Shown: positions 46,988-55,947, counted from the stretch's first letter. The stretch: DNA of 64,000 nt from JAHEJN01 sp963787285 (GCA_963787285.1 CAWBCM010000001.1:434001-498000); one strand, 5' to 3'. Made by a program: numbers and translations. The notes: a model not told the origin generated them from the letters alone.

Positions 46988-48565
46988 GTGACGCAGAGCT
47001 CCAGCGGTTGGCGCCGGCTCGACGCGCCGGCTCGCCCGAAATCCCCCGAGACGCCGCGGCCCACGTCGGCCTTCGCCCGTCTCGCCCGTGTTCAGGCGTT
47101 GAGTGCCGCCGGCGATGCGATGATCGCCGTGGCGCTTGCGGGCTCGTTGTTCTTCTCGATCGACCCCAGCGCCGCAAGATGGCGAGTCGGTCTGTATCTC
47201 GCCTTCACCGTCGCACCCTTCGCCATCGTCGGACCCCTCATCGGGCCCGCTCTCGATCGGGCCAAGGGGGGTCGCCGGCTGATGATGGTGGCAGTGAACG
47301 CGGCGCGTGCGGTGGTCGCGCTGTTGATGATCTCGAACATCGACTCGCTCCTGTTGTTCCCGCTCGCCTTCGCCATCCTCGTCGGGGGCAAGAGCTTCGC
47401 GATCTCCAAGGCTGCCCTGGTTCCCACGGCGGTTCGCAACGAGAACGAACTGGTCGAGGCCAATTCGCGCCTTGCGCTCATCAGCGGCGTCGCCGGCCTG
47501 GTCGGCGCCGCCCCGGCGGCACTGGCCAGCCTCCTGTTCGGCGCCGGTGCCGCCGTCGCCCTGGCCATGGTTGCGTTTGCCGCCGCGGCGGTGCTCGCCT
47601 TCCAGTTGCCGATCGTCGCGGTGGCCGCGATCCCAGCGGACTCGACCGAGAGACTCGAGCTGCGAGGGATCGGTATCCGACTGGCCGGCACCGCCATGGG
47701 CATTCTTCGCGGCATCGTCGGGTACCTGACGTTCCTGGTCGCGTTCGCGTTCCGCGGCGGAACCGACGGCGTCGATCTCTCGGGCGTGGGCACGGCCTTC
47801 GGTGCCTCCGCCCGAAATGCATTCGGTTTCGACGTCGGCAGTGACGGTGGTGTTCCCGCCTGGCAGCTCGGTGTCGTGGTCGGCTTCAACGTGTTGGGCA
47901 TGCTCGCAGGCTCTCTGCTCGCCCCGCGTTTGCGCCGCTCCACGCCGGAGGAGAACATCCTGCTCGGCTCACTCGTTTTGCTCGTCATCATGGGACTGTT
48001 CGGTGCCTGGGCCGGCGATCTCACCGCCGCAGCCCTGGTGTCGATGTCGGTCGGCGTGGCGGCGAGCGCAGGGAAGCTGGCCTTCGACTCGATCGTCCAG
48101 CGAGATGCGCCCGACGCCAACTACGGTCGCTCCTTCGCCCGGTTCGAAACGCGCTTCCAGGTGTACTGGGTCATCGGCGCGCTGTTGCCGGTGGTGCTCA
48201 AGACGCCGGCGGGTTTCGGCTTTCTCGTCATCGCCGTTGCCGCCTTGGTGGCTGCGGTCACGTACTTCCTCGGATCTCGCGGCGGCGGTCCCGGCACCCC
48301 CTCGCCCCGGCGTGCCCCCGCGGAGCCGCCGATCGAGCTCGACGATGCCGATCTCCGGCCGTCGTATCCCCAGATGAACCTGCGCTCGGCGATTCGCATG
48401 CCGACGGGTTGGGGCGACGAGAGCGGTCACGGGCGCCCGACGACGGCCCGCGGTGGCGTCGATCCCGTGCCGGTCGATCGAACGGTGATGAAGCCGGGTG
48501 CCGATCCGACGGCGGTGGACGCCGCCGGCGAGTCCGAGGATCAGCTACCCCTCTGGGACGATTAG
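46988..48565 (+). CDS. Major facilitator superfamily transporter
   Basis: 525 aa, about ten to twelve membrane helices from residue ~50 (ALAGSLFFSI, LYLAFTVAPFAIVGPLIGPALD, TPEENILLGSLVLLVIMGLFG). The cytoplasmic loop after helix 4 carries KGGRRLMMVAVN-like basic residues. The C-terminal ~90 residues (PRRAPAEPP onwards) are a hydrophilic tail rich in Pro and Asp, not typical of short MFS exporters. Substrate unknown; general efflux likely. Convergent with the DUF2342 gene. Confidence 0.85.
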   Translation: MTQSSSGWRRLDAPARPKSPETPRPTSAFARLARVQALSAAGDAMIAVALAGSLFFSIDPSAARWRVGLYLAFTVAPFAIVGPLIGPALDRAKGGRRLMMVAVNAARAVVALLMISNIDSLLLFPLAFAILVGGKSFAISKAALVPTAVRNENELVEANSRLALISGVAGLVGAAPAALASLLFGAGAAVALAMVAFAAAAVLAFQLPIVAVAAIPADSTERLELRGIGIRLAGTAMGILRGIVGYLTFLVAFAFRGGTDGVDLSGVGTAFGASARNAFGFDVGSDGGVPAWQLGVVVGFNVLGMLAGSLLAPRLRRSTPEENILLGSLVLLVIMGLFGAWAGDLTAAALVSMSVGVAASAGKLAFDSIVQRDAPDANYGRSFARFETRFQVYWVIGALLPVVLKTPAGFGFLVIAVAALVAAVTYFLGSRGGGPGTPSPRRAPAEPPIELDDADLRPSYPQMNLRSAIRMPTGWGDESGHGRPTTARGGVDPVPVDRTVMKPGADPTAVDAAGESEDQLPLWDD

Positions 48566-48569
48566 GGAG

Positions 48570-49757
48570 CTAGTCGGCGTCGGGCAGGTCGATCCGGGCC
48601 AACCAGAGGCCGGGGGCGTCGACTTCGGCGACGGTGGGCAGCTCACGCTTGGAGTGGAACAGTCGGAACAGTCCGGCGTCGCCCTCTCGCTCCTGCACGC
48701 CCCGGACGAAAGCGGCGCCCCGGTCGTACTGCGCTTGATCGAGTTCGAGACCGAGCAGCCGCTCGACGAAGCGGTCAGAGGCTCCCGCCGATACCCGCTG
48801 GCGGTGGATGGCCTCGGTGATCTGGCCGTGCGAGCCGATGAGATCGGTTCCTATCCGCTCGACGAGGTGATCGGTCACCCCGACCACAACGGCGGTGAGG
48901 GCGGCAAGGGCCGGCTGGAGGTCGCGCTGCTCGGGAGAGTTGAGGGCGCCGAGAATGACGTCGGGGTCACCCAGTCGTTCCTGGAGGCCGGCGAGCGACG
49001 CCGGATCGCTCAGATCGAGCGAGCCGATCTGCTCTTCGAGGGCAGAGGAATCGGCTTGGAAGGCGCCGACGTAGCGGGTGAGCAGGGAGGTCAGCTCGTC
49101 GTGGATGTGGGGAACGCCGAGCACGGCGTGGGCGGCCACCTCGTGCAGGCACGTCCAGAGGCGTACGTCGTTGCGATCGAGCGACCACTCGTCGACCAGC
49201 TGGTCGATCGCGGGCAGTGACAACAGCAACGGCGCACCGGCGGGGCGCGGTACGGGCAAGGAGTAGCCGCCGAGCGAACGCTGGGCGAGGTGGCCGACCA
49301 TCGAGCCCGATGTGAAGCCGAGCATCATCGGCCCCAACATCCCGAACACTGCGGCGAACATGCCGGCCATGGGATCGTCGGGCGGAGCGTCGGGCATCGC
49401 CTCCGGGGGACGAGCCAGCGCGTCGGAGAGACCCTGCAACAACGGCTGGTAGTCGGAGACGGTGCGGATGGCCCAGCCCGCGCGGTTGGTGATCTCGGTG
49501 TGGAGGCCCTCGGATCCGCCGACCGTTCTCCCGGTGACGTCGTTCACCCGCAGCTCGGCCACTCGTACGAGCTGTTCGATCGCCAACCGCTCGATGGGAT
49601 CGACATTGGGTTCGGTCTCACCGTTGGTCGCGATCTGGGCGGCAAGCTGCTTGGCGGTCTCCCATGGACCGGCGGTGGCGCCGGAGAACAGCTTCGACAG
49701 ATCGCCGAAGAACGGAAGGCCGCCGAAGGGCCCGTCGGGTGGATTCGAGTCGGCCAC
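48570..49757 (-). CDS. DUF2342-type zinc metalloprotease (F420-biosynthesis-associated family)
   Basis: 395 aa. Zincin active site in CLHEVAAHAV (HEVAAH, residues 205-210), N-terminal Gly/Pro-rich PFGGLPFFGDLSKLF typical of the family, and two hydrophobic segments (FAAVFGMLGPMMLGFTSGSM) near 134-153. Named after co-occurrence with F420 genes; the actual substrate is unknown. M. tuberculosis Rv3195 belongs to this family and sits near Rv3193c/Rv3194c, homologues of genes found below. GTG start at 49757 is set by TACGAT six bases upstream. Confidence 0.9.
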   Translation of the reverse strand: MADSNPPDGPFGGLPFFGDLSKLFSGATAGPWETAKQLAAQIATNGETEPNVDPIERLAIEQLVRVAELRVNDVTGRTVGGSEGLHTEITNRAGWAIRTVSDYQPLLQGLSDALARPPEAMPDAPPDDPMAGMFAAVFGMLGPMMLGFTSGSMVGHLAQRSLGGYSLPVPRPAGAPLLLSLPAIDQLVDEWSLDRNDVRLWTCLHEVAAHAVLGVPHIHDELTSLLTRYVGAFQADSSALEEQIGSLDLSDPASLAGLQERLGDPDVILGALNSPEQRDLQPALAALTAVVVGVTDHLVERIGTDLIGSHGQITEAIHRQRVSAGASDRFVERLLGLELDQAQYDRGAAFVRGVQEREGDAGLFRLFHSKRELPTVAEVDAPGLWLARIDLPDAD

Positions 49758-49763
49758 AGGGGC

Positions 49764-49769
49764 ATCGTA
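49764..49769 (-). promoter_or_regulatory. Leaderless -10 box for DUF2342 gene
   Basis: TACGAT, spacer GCCCCT (6), then GTG at 49757. Confidence 0.6.
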
Positions 49770-49812
49770 TTGGAATGAACGATGCCACTGCGCCCTGCTT
49801 CCGGTTGCCAGG

Positions 49813-50832
49813 GTGACCGCCGTCGCGATCACCGGCGCCGCGGGGCGTTTGGGAAGTCGAGTCGTCGAGGTGCTCGAAGAGCACGGCCACGAGGTGCTCG
49901 CTCTCGATGTCGTCACCGCGCCGGGCATCGAGCGGCTCGACCTCGTCGACGGTGACATCGCCGGTGCCATCGCCGAGTCCCACGTCGTCGTGCACCTGGC
50001 CTCGGCCTTCGACGGCATTCTCGAAGCCGACGAGTCGGCCCGTATCGACCTCGAGACCACTCGGCGCCTGCTCGCCGCCGCCGAAGAGGCGGGTATCCGC
50101 CGCATCGTCCTGCTGTCGAGTGCGATGGTGTACGGCGCCTGGCCGACCAACCCGCTCCCGATAACCGAGCAGGCACCGCTCCGTCCGAACCCGGAGTTCG
50201 CCTTCGCCACGGCCAAGGCCGAAGAGGAGCGGCTGGTCGGTGAGTGGGGGGACCTCCACGACGAGCACGAGGTCGTGGTGCTCCGCCCGACCGTCGCCGG
50301 TGCCGACGGTGAGGTCAGTTGGGTGTCCCAGGCCATGCGTTCGGCGGGGGCCGTGAGCGTCGAAGGTGAGGCGCCCCCGGTGCAGTATCTGCACCTCGAC
50401 GACCTTCGCGATGCGGTCGTCCTGGCGGTCGAGGGGCCTCTTCGTGGCGCCTACAACGTCGCTCCCGACGGATGGATCGACGCCGAGACGGCGCGCGCGC
50501 TCGAGGGGTCACCACCGCGTCTGCGGGTGTCGGAGCGCCTCGCCGGGAGCTTCGCGTCGTTTCGCTGGCGGTACCGACTGGCTCAGACACCGCCGGGTGT
50601 CGTCGCCTACACGATGTATCCCTGGGTAGTAGCCAATGGACGGCTCGCCGCCGCGGGTTTCACGCCGAGGTTCACCACCGAGCAGGCCATCGTCGACACC
50701 TTCCCGGCCAAGCCGTGGGCGATGATGAGCCCGAAGCGTCGTCAGCAGCTCGCGCTCGGCGGCGCGGCCTCGGCCGTCGTCGGAGTCGCTGCGGGCGCAA
50801 CCGCCCTCACCCGGTATCTCCGGAAGCGTTGA
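49813..50832 (+). CDS. NAD-dependent epimerase/dehydratase (extended SDR)
   Basis: 339 aa. Rossmann GAAGRLGSRV near the N-terminus, LSSAMVYGAW with the SDR Ser/Tyr region, and a Lys replaced: the usual YxxxK is FAFATAKAEEE, where Tyr is Phe, so catalysis by the SDR mechanism is doubtful. The C-terminus (LGGAASAVVGVAAGATALTRYLRKR) looks like a membrane anchor helix. GTG start chosen by conservation; I see no good -10 or SD. Could act on a sugar nucleotide or be a binding protein. Confidence 0.75.
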   Translation: MTAVAITGAAGRLGSRVVEVLEEHGHEVLALDVVTAPGIERLDLVDGDIAGAIAESHVVVHLASAFDGILEADESARIDLETTRRLLAAAEEAGIRRIVLLSSAMVYGAWPTNPLPITEQAPLRPNPEFAFATAKAEEERLVGEWGDLHDEHEVVVLRPTVAGADGEVSWVSQAMRSAGAVSVEGEAPPVQYLHLDDLRDAVVLAVEGPLRGAYNVAPDGWIDAETARALEGSPPRLRVSERLAGSFASFRWRYRLAQTPPGVVAYTMYPWVVANGRLAAAGFTPRFTTEQAIVDTFPAKPWAMMSPKRRQQLALGGAASAVVGVAAGATALTRYLRKR

Positions 50833-50844
50833 GCGCGGTCGAGG

Positions 50845-51936
50845 TCAGCCCGGCGCGTCGAGCGTGTCGCCGACATCGAGCACGATCCGACGGGCGGCGG
50901 TGCCGTCGGACACCTCGATGGTCACCGTGTCGCCGGGTCGGTGAGCCCGCAGCTGGGTGAGTAGCTCGCCGATCGAGGTCACCGGGACGTCATCGACGCC
51001 GGTGATGTACATCCCGGGAGTGATGTCGTGGCGGGCGGCAGGGCTGTCGGGCACCACATGGGTGACCTCGACACGGCCCCCCTCGCGGGCGTCGCGAGCC
51101 CGAACACCGAGCCAGGGATGCGCGGCGTGGCCCGACTCGAACAGCTGGTTCGCCACCCGCTCGACGACGGCGATCGGGGTGGCCGACGCTCCTTCATCGG
51201 TGAGGGAGGTGATCAGTGCGGTCACTCTGCCGTCGTCGATGACGACGTCGCCGCGTTCGATGTCGGTCGACGCGATCGACACGGTGGCGTGGGACCATCC
51301 GTCGGGTTTGGTCTCGGTGACGATCGGCTCACCGCCGGATGCGCCGAGCGGGCCGGACGCGTCGAGGATCGCGCCATGGACGGCGCCGGAGCTGAGACGA
51401 ACGGCAGAGATGCCGGTGAGCTCGTCGTGGCCGACCACCGTCGCCGGCGTTCGAGATCCGTCGGGCAGGATCGCCTCGAGTCGGGTACCCGATGCGACGT
51501 CGAGTGACGCAACGAGCTCGCTTCCGGTACGAAGTGCCACTGCGTGGCCCATGTCGGCGCCGTCGGTCGAGCGCAGCTCGACGATCGATTGCTCGACAGG
51601 GGGCGCAACGATCGACTCGGCGTCGGAGCGGTCGAGCAAGGCGCCGATGGACCCGCCGGCACCGGCCACCGAGGCGGTGGAGGTCGAGCTCATCACGATC
51701 CACAATCCGGTGACGAGCAGTCCGCCGCCGACGGCGGCCACGACGGCCGCCGCGAGGTTGGCGCTCCGCACGCTCGGTCCGTGTGCCTCGGCGTTTCGGT
51801 CGGACTGTGCCCGCTGCTCGGCCGCAACCTCGGCCGGGTGGCGCCACAACCGGTCGTCGGGCGGGGGCAAGCGACGATGAGGCTCCGACGATGGCGACGG
51901 ATCGTCCTCCGGCGGCTGTGACCCCTGTTCCGACAC
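50845..51936 (-). CDS. Degenerate HtrA-like protein with PDZ domain
   Basis: 363 aa. Cytoplasmic N-terminus with HPAEVAAEQR, one membrane helix at ~60-85 (AAAVVAAVGGGLLVTGLWIVM), a trypsin-fold-like region and a C-terminal PDZ (HPWLGVRARDAREGG and VVPDSPAARHDITPGMYITGVDD). Compared with the intact protease at 36419, no TNAHV His motif and no GNSGGP are found: the equivalent stretch reads GPLGASGGEPI. Probably catalytically dead; a sensor or adaptor at the outer face of the membrane is possible. GTG start; TATTCT lies eight bases upstream. Confidence 0.8.
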   Translation of the reverse strand: MSEQGSQPPEDDPSPSSEPHRRLPPPDDRLWRHPAEVAAEQRAQSDRNAEAHGPSVRSANLAAAVVAAVGGGLLVTGLWIVMSSTSTASVAGAGGSIGALLDRSDAESIVAPPVEQSIVELRSTDGADMGHAVALRTGSELVASLDVASGTRLEAILPDGSRTPATVVGHDELTGISAVRLSSGAVHGAILDASGPLGASGGEPIVTETKPDGWSHATVSIASTDIERGDVVIDDGRVTALITSLTDEGASATPIAVVERVANQLFESGHAAHPWLGVRARDAREGGRVEVTHVVPDSPAARHDITPGMYITGVDDVPVTSIGELLTQLRAHRPGDTVTIEVSDGTAARRIVLDVGDTLDAPG

Positions 51937-51944
51937 GGTTGGTC

Positions 51945-51950
51945 AGAATA
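51945..51950 (-). promoter_or_regulatory. Near-leaderless -10 box for degenerate HtrA gene
   Basis: TATTCT, eight-base spacer, then GTG at 51936. TACCAT at 52006-52011 on the other strand may serve moaE (ten-base spacer). Confidence 0.45.
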
Positions 51951-52021
51951 CTCACCGAAGCGCCGTCGTTGTTCGCGGGCGACCGCGGTTGTGGTCGGAG
52001 CCTCCTACCATTGGTTCCGCC

Positions 52022-52492
52022 ATGCAACCTCCTGCCGCCTCCGACACCTGGGTCGGGCTGAGCTCAGAACCCTTGCCGATCGATGCTGCGTCGGCGTGGG
52101 TGGTGCGCCCCGACTGCGGTGCGGTGGTCGTGTTCTCGGGCACTGCTCGCGATCACAGTGCCGGTCGTGTCGATGTCTCCCTGCTCGAGTACGAGGCCTA
52201 TGCCGAGCAGGTCGAGCCCCGTCTCGGCGCCATTGCCGATGCCATTCGCCAGCGCTGGAACGGCATCGGCCGTGTCGCCCTGCTGCACCGAACCGGCATC
52301 GTGCCCATTGGCGAGTCCTCGGTGGTGGTCGCGGTGTCATCGGGACATCGCCCCGAGGCGTTCGAAGCGGCTCGATACGGGATCGACACCCTCAAGGCCA
52401 CGGTGCCCATCTGGAAACGCGAGACCTGGGCCGACGGCACGAGTTGGGCGCTCGAGTCACAGCCGGTGACCGAGGTCGACTCGGCCTCATGA
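52022..52492 (+). CDS. moaE: Molybdopterin synthase catalytic subunit MoaE
   Basis: 156 aa. MoaE motifs: VVVFSGTARDHSAG, LEYEAYAE, HRTGIVPIGESSVVVAVSSGHR, and the active-site Lys pair in LKATVPIWKRE. Transfers sulfur from MoaD to precursor Z; MoaD and other Mo-cofactor genes are not in the window. ATG chosen with a -10 box at ten bases. Overlaps the following small membrane protein by four bases (ATGA). Confidence 0.93.
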   Translation: MQPPAASDTWVGLSSEPLPIDAASAWVVRPDCGAVVVFSGTARDHSAGRVDVSLLEYEAYAEQVEPRLGAIADAIRQRWNGIGRVALLHRTGIVPIGESSVVVAVSSGHRPEAFEAARYGIDTLKATVPIWKRETWADGTSWALESQPVTEVDSAS

Positions 52493-52668
52493 GCAGTCTC
52501 GTCTTCCTGGCCATCGCCCTCGGCGTGTCGGTGCTCGGCACGGGCGTGCTCTGGCTGTTCTCGCGCGAGCGCCGCTCCTACGATTCGAGCATCAAAGACT
52601 TCCGCAAGAACATGGGTGCGCTCGCCCCTCCCGAGCACGAGAAGAAGAGCCCCCGTCGTGGCTCGTGA
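52489..52668 (+). CDS. Small single-pass membrane protein
   Basis: 59 aa, below the usual gene-finder cut-off. One membrane helix (SLVFLAIALGVSVLGTGVLWLF) followed by a basic cytoplasmic tail RERRSYDSSIKDFRKN and KKSPRRGS. Starts inside the moaE stop (ATGA) and ends ten bases inside mreB, so it is co-translated with both. A link to the MreB cytoskeleton is suggested by position only. Confidence 0.7.
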   Translation: MSSLVFLAIALGVSVLGTGVLWLFSRERRSYDSSIKDFRKNMGALAPPEHEKKSPRRGS

Positions 52669-53662
52669 CCTCGCGATCGACCTGGGAACCGCCAACACGC
52701 TGGTGTACGCGAGGGGTCGCGGCATCGTCCTGAACGAACCCTCGGTCATTGCGCTCAACGACCGGACCGGCGACGTGTTGGCGATGGGTCACGAGGCGTG
52801 GCAGATGATCGGGCGGACCCCGAGTTACATCGTGGCGGTCCGTCCGCTCCGCAAGGGTGCGATCACCGATTTCGACGTGACCCAGCGCATGATCCGGCTC
52901 CTGCTCCAGCGGGTCGGTGTCAACCGTTTCAATCGCCCGCGTGTGGTCATCTGCGTGCCGTCGGCCATCACTGCGGTCGAGCGGCGAGCGGTCACCGAGG
53001 CCGCCAAGCGGGCCGGTGCTGCCGACGCCAAGCTCATCGAGCAGCCGGTGGCGGCGGCAATCGGTGCCGGTCTGCCGATCAACGAACCCGTCGGCAACAT
53101 GGTGATCGACATCGGCGGTGGCACCACCGAGACCGCGCTGATCTCGATGGGTGGCGTCGTGGCGATCGAGGCGGTACGCGTCGGCTCCTTCGACATCGAT
53201 GCGGCCATTCAGTCGTATGTGCGTCGCGAGTACGGGATCGCCATCGGCGAACGCACCGCGGAGGAGATCAAGATCACGATCGGTTCGGCTGCCCCGACCG
53301 AAGGCGAGTTCCGGGCCGAGGTGAGGGGGCGGCAGCTCATGAGTGGTCTGCCCGAGACGATCGTGCTGACCCCCGAGGAGGTTCGCGAGGCCATCGACGA
53401 ACCGGTGTCGACGATGGTCGACTCGGTGCTCGCCTGCATGGCACAGGCCCCCCCGGAGCTTGCGCAGGATCTCATCACCCAGGGCGTTCACTTGGTGGGC
53501 GGGGGCGGATTGCTGCGGGGGTTGGCCCGGCGCATCAGCGAGGAGTCCGATGTGCCGGTGCGGCTGGTCGACACTCCGCTCGAGTGTGTGGTGCTCGGCG
53601 CGGGGCGTTGCATCGAGTCCTACGAGGCGGTGCAGGTCATGTTCATGGACCAGACTCGCTGA
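52658..53662 (+). CDS. mreB: MreB-like actin homologue
   Basis: 334 aa actin fold. Phosphate 1 DLGTANTLVY, connect 1/phosphate 2 MVIDIGGGTTETALIS, adenosine motif HLVGGGGLLRGLARRI and LECVVLGAGRC are all present, as is the MreB-type IEQPVAAAIGAGLP. Directs cell-wall synthesis for rod shape. GTG at 52658 chosen so the protein begins VARDLAIDLGTAN; an in-frame ATG further upstream would only add sequence antisense-like to the small gene's tail. Confidence 0.92.
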   Translation: MARDLAIDLGTANTLVYARGRGIVLNEPSVIALNDRTGDVLAMGHEAWQMIGRTPSYIVAVRPLRKGAITDFDVTQRMIRLLLQRVGVNRFNRPRVVICVPSAITAVERRAVTEAAKRAGAADAKLIEQPVAAAIGAGLPINEPVGNMVIDIGGGTTETALISMGGVVAIEAVRVGSFDIDAAIQSYVRREYGIAIGERTAEEIKITIGSAAPTEGEFRAEVRGRQLMSGLPETIVLTPEEVREAIDEPVSTMVDSVLACMAQAPPELAQDLITQGVHLVGGGGLLRGLARRISEESDVPVRLVDTPLECVVLGAGRCIESYEAVQVMFMDQTR

Positions 53663-53671
53663 CCGATCGGT

Positions 53672-53688
53672 CGGGGCGCTCAGCCCCC
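53672..53688. terminator. Weak hairpin between mreB and HEAT genes
   Basis: CGGGGC and GCCCC separated by GCTCA in the 17-base convergent gap, extending into the last codon of the HEAT gene. No T-run. Confidence 0.3.
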
Positions 53689-54300
53689 GGTGCGACGGTC
53701 GAGCAGATCCTCGGCCACTTGGCGCACCTGCCAGTCGCGGTCGTCGAGGCAACGCTCGAGGGCGGCGTCGACGGCGGGACCGTCGAAGGCGGCGAGGGCG
53801 ATTGTGGCGCGTCGACGAACGGTGGCCTTGTCGTGCAGGGCCTCGAGCACCGCCGCCAGACCGGTCGGGTGGCCGATCGCGCCCAACGCAGCGGTTGCCG
53901 CTTCGCGACAGAGGCTGTCGGCATGACCGGTGGCGAGCTCGCTGAGGCTGGCCACGGTTCCGGCCGCGGCTGCGCCCCATTCGCCCAGTGCCCAGGCGGC
54001 GACCTCGACGACCGTCGCGTCGGGGTCGGCGAGCAACGGTTCGAGGTCCGCGCCCGGGTGCGAGGCGGCCAGCTCGGCTGCGGTTCTACGGACGGTCGGG
54101 GCGGGATCGGCGATGCCATCGGCGAGCACGTGGGTGGAGAGTCGATCGCACCGCTGCAGCGCCCGCAGTGCCGAGGCCCGCACGAGATCATCGGGATCAT
54201 CCACGTGAGCCAACGCCGTCGCCGCATCGCCGGCGTGGCCGGCCATCACGACCTCGCGTCGGCGTCGACGACTCGCCGCCTCCGTCGATTCGGTGGCCAC
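53680..54300 (-). CDS. HEAT-repeat protein
   Basis: 206 aa built of ~30-residue alpha-helical repeats (DDLVRASALRALQRC, APTVRRTAAELAAS, ATVVEVAAWALGEWG, TVRRRATIALAAFDG, DWQVRQVAEDLLDR): HEAT/PBS-lyase-like repeats, a protein-binding solenoid without an enzymatic site. GTG at 54300 five bases after the upstream gene's stop, so likely one operon with it. An upstream in-frame extension would run into that gene and is rejected. Partner unknown. Confidence 0.78.
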   Translation of the reverse strand: MATESTEAASRRRRREVVMAGHAGDAATALAHVDDPDDLVRASALRALQRCDRLSTHVLADGIADPAPTVRRTAAELAASHPGADLEPLLADPDATVVEVAAWALGEWGAAAAGTVASLSELATGHADSLCREAATAALGAIGHPTGLAAVLEALHDKATVRRRATIALAAFDGPAVDAALERCLDDRDWQVRQVAEDLLDRRTGG

Positions 54301-54305
54301 GTCGG

Positions 54306-54725
54306 TCAGGAGACGGTTTCGAGCAGGATGGTGCCGCCGATGAAGGCGATGACCACCAGCACGGCAACCAGGACGCCGAGTGACGTCACGATCAGCGCCA
54401 GGACCACGAGGGCGCGAACCCGCTGCCACCAACGAACCCGCGCTCGACGCCCGGTGACCTCGCGGTAGCGATGAATGGGGTCGCGAGATCGGGTGAGCCG
54501 TTCGGTGAGCGGCGAGACACGCCGAACCGTCGGGCGTTCGCTTTTCGGTTTGCCACCGGCATGCTGATCGTTCTGCCCGAGCATGCCGCTGCGCATCACC
54601 AGTGCAGGGGCGAGCGCTGAAGGCTCGGCGTTGGTGGCAGACTTCATCCGCTCGCAGAGCGCGAGCATGCCGACCGCAACGGTTGCGAAACCGGCAAGAT
54701 TCGTGAGGATCAGCGAAGTGGACAC
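54306..54725 (-). CDS. Two-helix membrane protein of unknown function
   Basis: 139 aa. Hydrophobic helix near the N-terminus (TSLILTNLAGFATVAVGMLAL), a polar middle with a RYREVTGRRARVRWWQRVR basic stretch, and a C-terminal helix (ALVVLALIVTSLGVLVAVLVVIAFIGGTILL). I do not recognise it. GTG start at 54725 is eight bases inside the opposite gene's start region, so the two divergent starts overlap; its expression must be tied to that promoter. Confidence 0.6.
   Translation of the reverse strand: MSTSLILTNLAGFATVAVGMLALCERMKSATNAEPSALAPALVMRSGMLGQNDQHAGGKPKSERPTVRRVSPLTERLTRSRDPIHRYREVTGRRARVRWWQRVRALVVLALIVTSLGVLVAVLVVIAFIGGTILLETVS
54705..54710 (+). promoter_or_regulatory. Possible leaderless -10 box for S16/PDZ protease
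   Basis: GAGGAT, seven-base spacer, then GTG at 54718. Weak. Confidence 0.3.
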
Positions 54726-55848
54726 GTTGCCCCCAACCCTACCTTCGCCCGGGGATCCGGCGCCGCCGACCCCGGCCGAGCGTGAGGTGTCCCGATTCCG
54801 CTCCATGGTGCTCTGGTGGATCGTGGGCGTCTCGATGATCCTCGCGATGATCGTTGCCGGTGTCGTGATCTGGGCCATTCAGCCCACCGAGTTCTATGCA
54901 CTTCGCCCCGGCAGCGTGACCAACACGACCGATGTGATCCGGGTGGTCGGCGCCGAACGCTACGAACCCGAGGGTGAGATCGGGTTCACGACCATCTCGC
55001 TCGAGTCGAAGGTGACGAATTGGGAGAAGCGCAGCTACGAGGACGATCCCACCATCAGCCTGCTTCCCGCCGAGGTCATCAACGGCGATCGCACCGACGA
55101 CGAACGGCGTGCCGCCAACCTCGCGCAGATGGAGCGGTCCAAGAATGTCGCCACCGTCGTGGCGTTGCAGTTCCTCGGACTCGAGGGGGAGCCCACTGGT
55201 TCCGGCGCCCTCGTTCGAGGGGTCCGAGAGGGAGCGGCCGCCGATGGTGTGCTGGTGACCACCGACGTGATCTTCGAGGTGGCCGGTGAGCCCATTCAGT
55301 TCGCCGACGAGCTGGTCGCGGCTGTCCAGGACCGTGCGCCGGGGGACGCGCTCGAGATCACCGTTCGCCACTTCGACGACTCGGTGGAGACGTTCTCGAT
55401 CGTCCTCGGGGCCAGCTCCGACGATCCCTCGATCGCCCAGCTCGGCGTGGAAGTCACCACCCACGAGCTGACGGCCGATTTTCCGATCGACGTGGTTATC
55501 GACTCGGGCGAGGTCACCGGTCCGTCGGCCGGTTTGGCCTTCACGCTGGGCGTGATCGACGTGCTCACGCCGGGGGAGCTGACCGGTGGCAAGTTGGTCG
55601 CCACGACCGGCACCATCAACCTCGACGGCAGTGTGGGCCCGGTCGGTGGGGTGGCCCAGAAGGCGGTGGCCGCCCGCAATGCCGGGGTCGACCTGTTCAT
55701 CGTTCCGGCCAGCGAGTACGACCAGGCCCTCGAGCAGTCGGGGGACATGCAGGTCGCAACAGCCGACACCATCGAGGAGGCCGTGGCGGTGCTGGAGGCC
55801 TTCGGCGGATCGGGCACGGCGCTCGACCAGGTGGCATTGGGCGACTAG
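54718..55848 (+). CDS. PDZ/Lon-type (S16) membrane protease, YlbL-like
   Basis: 376 aa. Pro-rich N-terminus, one membrane helix (~30-55, VLWWIVGVSMILAMIVAGVVIW), a PDZ domain (~170-235, GVREGAAADGVLVTTDVIFEV), then a Lon-type proteolytic domain with Ser270 in GPSAGLAF and Lys315 in VAQKAVAAR, the Ser-Lys dyad. Orthologue class of Rv3194c and B. subtilis YlbL. Would cut membrane or exported proteins. GTG at 54718; ATG 54805 is an alternative lacking the N-terminal tail. Confidence 0.88.
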   Translation: MDTLPPTLPSPGDPAPPTPAEREVSRFRSMVLWWIVGVSMILAMIVAGVVIWAIQPTEFYALRPGSVTNTTDVIRVVGAERYEPEGEIGFTTISLESKVTNWEKRSYEDDPTISLLPAEVINGDRTDDERRAANLAQMERSKNVATVVALQFLGLEGEPTGSGALVRGVREGAAADGVLVTTDVIFEVAGEPIQFADELVAAVQDRAPGDALEITVRHFDDSVETFSIVLGASSDDPSIAQLGVEVTTHELTADFPIDVVIDSGEVTGPSAGLAFTLGVIDVLTPGELTGGKLVATTGTINLDGSVGPVGGVAQKAVAARNAGVDLFIVPASEYDQALEQSGDMQVATADTIEEAVAVLEAFGGSGTALDQVALGD

Positions 55849-55935
55849 CCGAGCCTCAGTTGCTATGCTCTTGCCGCGGGCGGGGTCTGCACAAAGGATC
55901 GCGCGGGTATGCCCGAACGCTCAGAACCCGCCGCT

Positions 55936-55941
55936 TACGAT
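55936..55941 (+). promoter_or_regulatory. Leaderless -10 box for DivIVA-like gene
   Basis: TACGAT, spacer CGTTCC (6), then ATG at 55948. A TATGCT at 55863-55868 could be a second promoter. Confidence 0.6.
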
Positions 55942-55947
55942 CGTTCC

